Assembly (NCBI GenBank): GCA_031265635.1
Contig: JAISCK010000055.1
Span: forward strand, 1-6,758
Origin: Spirochaetaceae bacterium
GTDB taxonomy: Bacteria > Spirochaetota > Spirochaetia > Treponematales > Breznakiellaceae
Length of the DNA stretch: 6,758 nucleotides
Direction: 5' to 3'
In this document: piece by piece, positions 6,229-6,758 of the stretch
Layout: each line of letters opens with the position of its first letter
Numbering within the stretch: the stretch's first letter is position 1
The notes under the pieces: model-generated
What the model was told of the DNA's origin: nothing
Seen by the model: only the letters and a program-made list of their open reading frames with translations
The model's database searches: none
Made by a program: the position numbers and the translations under genes

Positions 6229-6417
6229 GGATTCCGGGCGGAAAGCGTTTCCCCGCCCGTAAAAAACGGTTCGCCGCGCGCGGAGGGTGTTCCGCAGCCG
6301 GCGAAGAATGACTCGCAGCCGGCGGAAAATGGCTCGCAGCCGGCGGAGAATGACTCGCAGCCGGCGGAAAATGGCTCGCAGCCGGCGGAAAATGGTTCGC
6401 AGCCGGCGGAGAATGAT
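6229..6417 (+). repeat. 21-bp tandem repeat array downstream of the lipoprotein gene
   Basis: Six copies of a 21-bp unit, consensus TCGCAGCCGGCGGAAAATGG plus one base, run from 6292 to 6417 (starts at 6292, 6313, 6334, 6355, 6376, 6397). Three decayed copies precede them at about 6229, 6250 and 6271, and a partial one follows at 6418. The array begins just after the lipoprotein stop. Because 21 is a multiple of three, all frames stay open: one plus-strand frame reads SQPAEN(G/D) repeats, and one minus-strand frame reads SAGCE repeats. No start codon with a ribosome binding site leads into either frame, so I treat the array as non-coding. Confidence 0.85.
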
Positions 6418-6560
6418 CCAGCGCCGGCTGGCTGCCAATGGCGGTAGGGAAACAGGCCCCCCATAAGGCCCCGCCCGCCCCCCGGTTCAATTCCAGCTTT
6501 TCCTTCACTATATATATACTGTATAGCACCGGACGCCCCTCATATTCCGCTTAGTGAACT

Positions 6561-6599
6561 GAGCTTGTTCCAAACCCCGGTTGGTTTTGGAACAAGCTC
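6561..6599. repeat. Hairpin 1 of intergenic palindrome cluster
   Basis: GAGCTTGTTCCAAA (6561-6574) pairs perfectly with TTTGGAACAAGCTC (6586-6599) across an 11-base loop. There is no T-tract on the 3' side, so it is not a standard intrinsic terminator for the lipoprotein gene, whose stop is about 340 bases upstream. The arm recurs almost unchanged in hairpin 3. Confidence 0.85.
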
Positions 6600-6600
6600 T

Positions 6601-6631
6601 TGGAAAAACCGGTCAAAGCCCGGTTTTTCCA
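6601..6631. repeat. Hairpin 2 of intergenic palindrome cluster
   Basis: TGGAAAAACCGG (6601-6612) and CCGGTTTTTCCA (6620-6631) form a perfect 12-bp stem with a 7-base loop, starting one base after hairpin 1. The T-run lies inside the 3' arm rather than after it. The stem is very stable and could still stop polymerase or protect an RNA 3' end. Confidence 0.85.
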
Positions 6632-6645
6632 CTAATTTCAAGGTA

Positions 6646-6676
6646 GCTGTTCCAAAAACTGAAGTTTTGGAACAGC
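6646..6676. repeat. Hairpin 3 of intergenic palindrome cluster
   Basis: GCTGTTCCAAAA (6646-6657) pairs with TTTTGGAACAGC (6665-6676) across a 7-base loop. The arm GCTGTTCCAAA differs from the arm GCTTGTTCCAAA of hairpin 1 by a single T, so the two are copies of one palindromic unit flanking hairpin 2. Confidence 0.85.
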
Positions 6677-6758
6677 CTCAACTTCCTCGAAGCTATGATA
6701 AAACCATGCGGTTGTCCGGTATAATGCAGGTGTTCGGAAAAGAACAGTTGCCGGTTGT

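Larger units (their letters stand above)
6418..6758. other. Intergenic region, no gene seen
   Basis: After the tandem array there is a GC-rich patch, an AT-rich patch (TATATATATACTGTATAG near 6510-6527), a cluster of three hairpins, and the window end. No frame here combines a plausible start, ribosome binding site and protein-like composition. A TATAAT at 6720-6725 could be the -10 box of a gene beyond the right edge, but no good -35 lies 16-18 bases upstream. Confidence 0.6.

Noticed and set aside
6292..6417. CRISPR array
   Set aside because: The units are directly adjacent at 21 bp with no unique spacers, so it is a tandem repeat.
6088..6447. Plus-strand frame encoding SQPAEN repeats as a gene
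   Set aside because: Its first ~130 bases overlap the lipoprotein gene in another frame, and no start signal is visible; kept only as a finding about the array.
5745..6464. Minus-strand frame with SAGCE(P/S)F repeats
   Set aside because: Most of it is antisense to the lipoprotein gene; the repeats are just the 21-bp DNA array read backwards, and the start is in a GC-rich patch without a ribosome binding site.
6561..6676. Standard intrinsic terminator of the lipoprotein gene
   Set aside because: The stems are strong, but none is followed by a T-run, and the stop codon is about 340 bases away; some termination role cannot be excluded.

Overview
The window looks like chromosomal DNA of a spirochaete, most likely a Treponema-lineage gut or host-associated species. 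I infer this from an exported protein carrying an InlB-type B-repeat followed by glycine-rich beta-helix repeats, a small secreted protein with an NADase-type glycan-binding-like domain, and a general resemblance to treponemal gene content. No rRNA or marker gene confirms it. Most of the window is GC-rich; the first ~530 bases are strikingly AT-rich (about 30% GC by eye).

Layout. (1) 90-514, minus strand: an AT-rich gene for a small secreted protein, broken by a frameshift. A site resembling half of an integron attC lies just beyond its stop, at 52-73. (2) 535-4354, minus strand: a compact four-gene run transcribed leftwards. It starts with a UvrD/PcrA-type DNA helicase, whose stop codon overlaps the start of a 262-residue protein that resembles a class III aminotransferase without its catalytic core. 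Two small membrane proteins (100 and 70 aa) follow. Gaps of 17-21 bases or a 1-base overlap suggest one operon. (3) 4355-4715: a divergent intergenic region with several inverted repeats, a candidate promoter and a strong ribosome binding site serving the rightward gene. (4) 4716-6221, plus strand: a 501-residue lipoprotein with a signal peptide and lipobox, an N-terminal beta-rich domain, one InlB B-repeat and a C-terminal right-handed beta-helix of about four ~24-residue units. (5) 6222-6758: no convincing gene. It holds a 21-bp tandem repeat array and then a tight cluster of three perfect hairpins, two of which share almost the same arm sequence.

Functionally, the helicase is the only gene with a firm role (DNA repair and replication). 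The lipoprotein is probably displayed at the cell surface or in the periplasm. The genes downstream of the helicase are uncharacterised. I did not find a convincing complete new defence or mobile system. The most interesting items are the AT-rich attC-like/secreted-protein segment at the left edge, the core-less aminotransferase-like protein, and the repeat and hairpin structures downstream of the lipoprotein gene.
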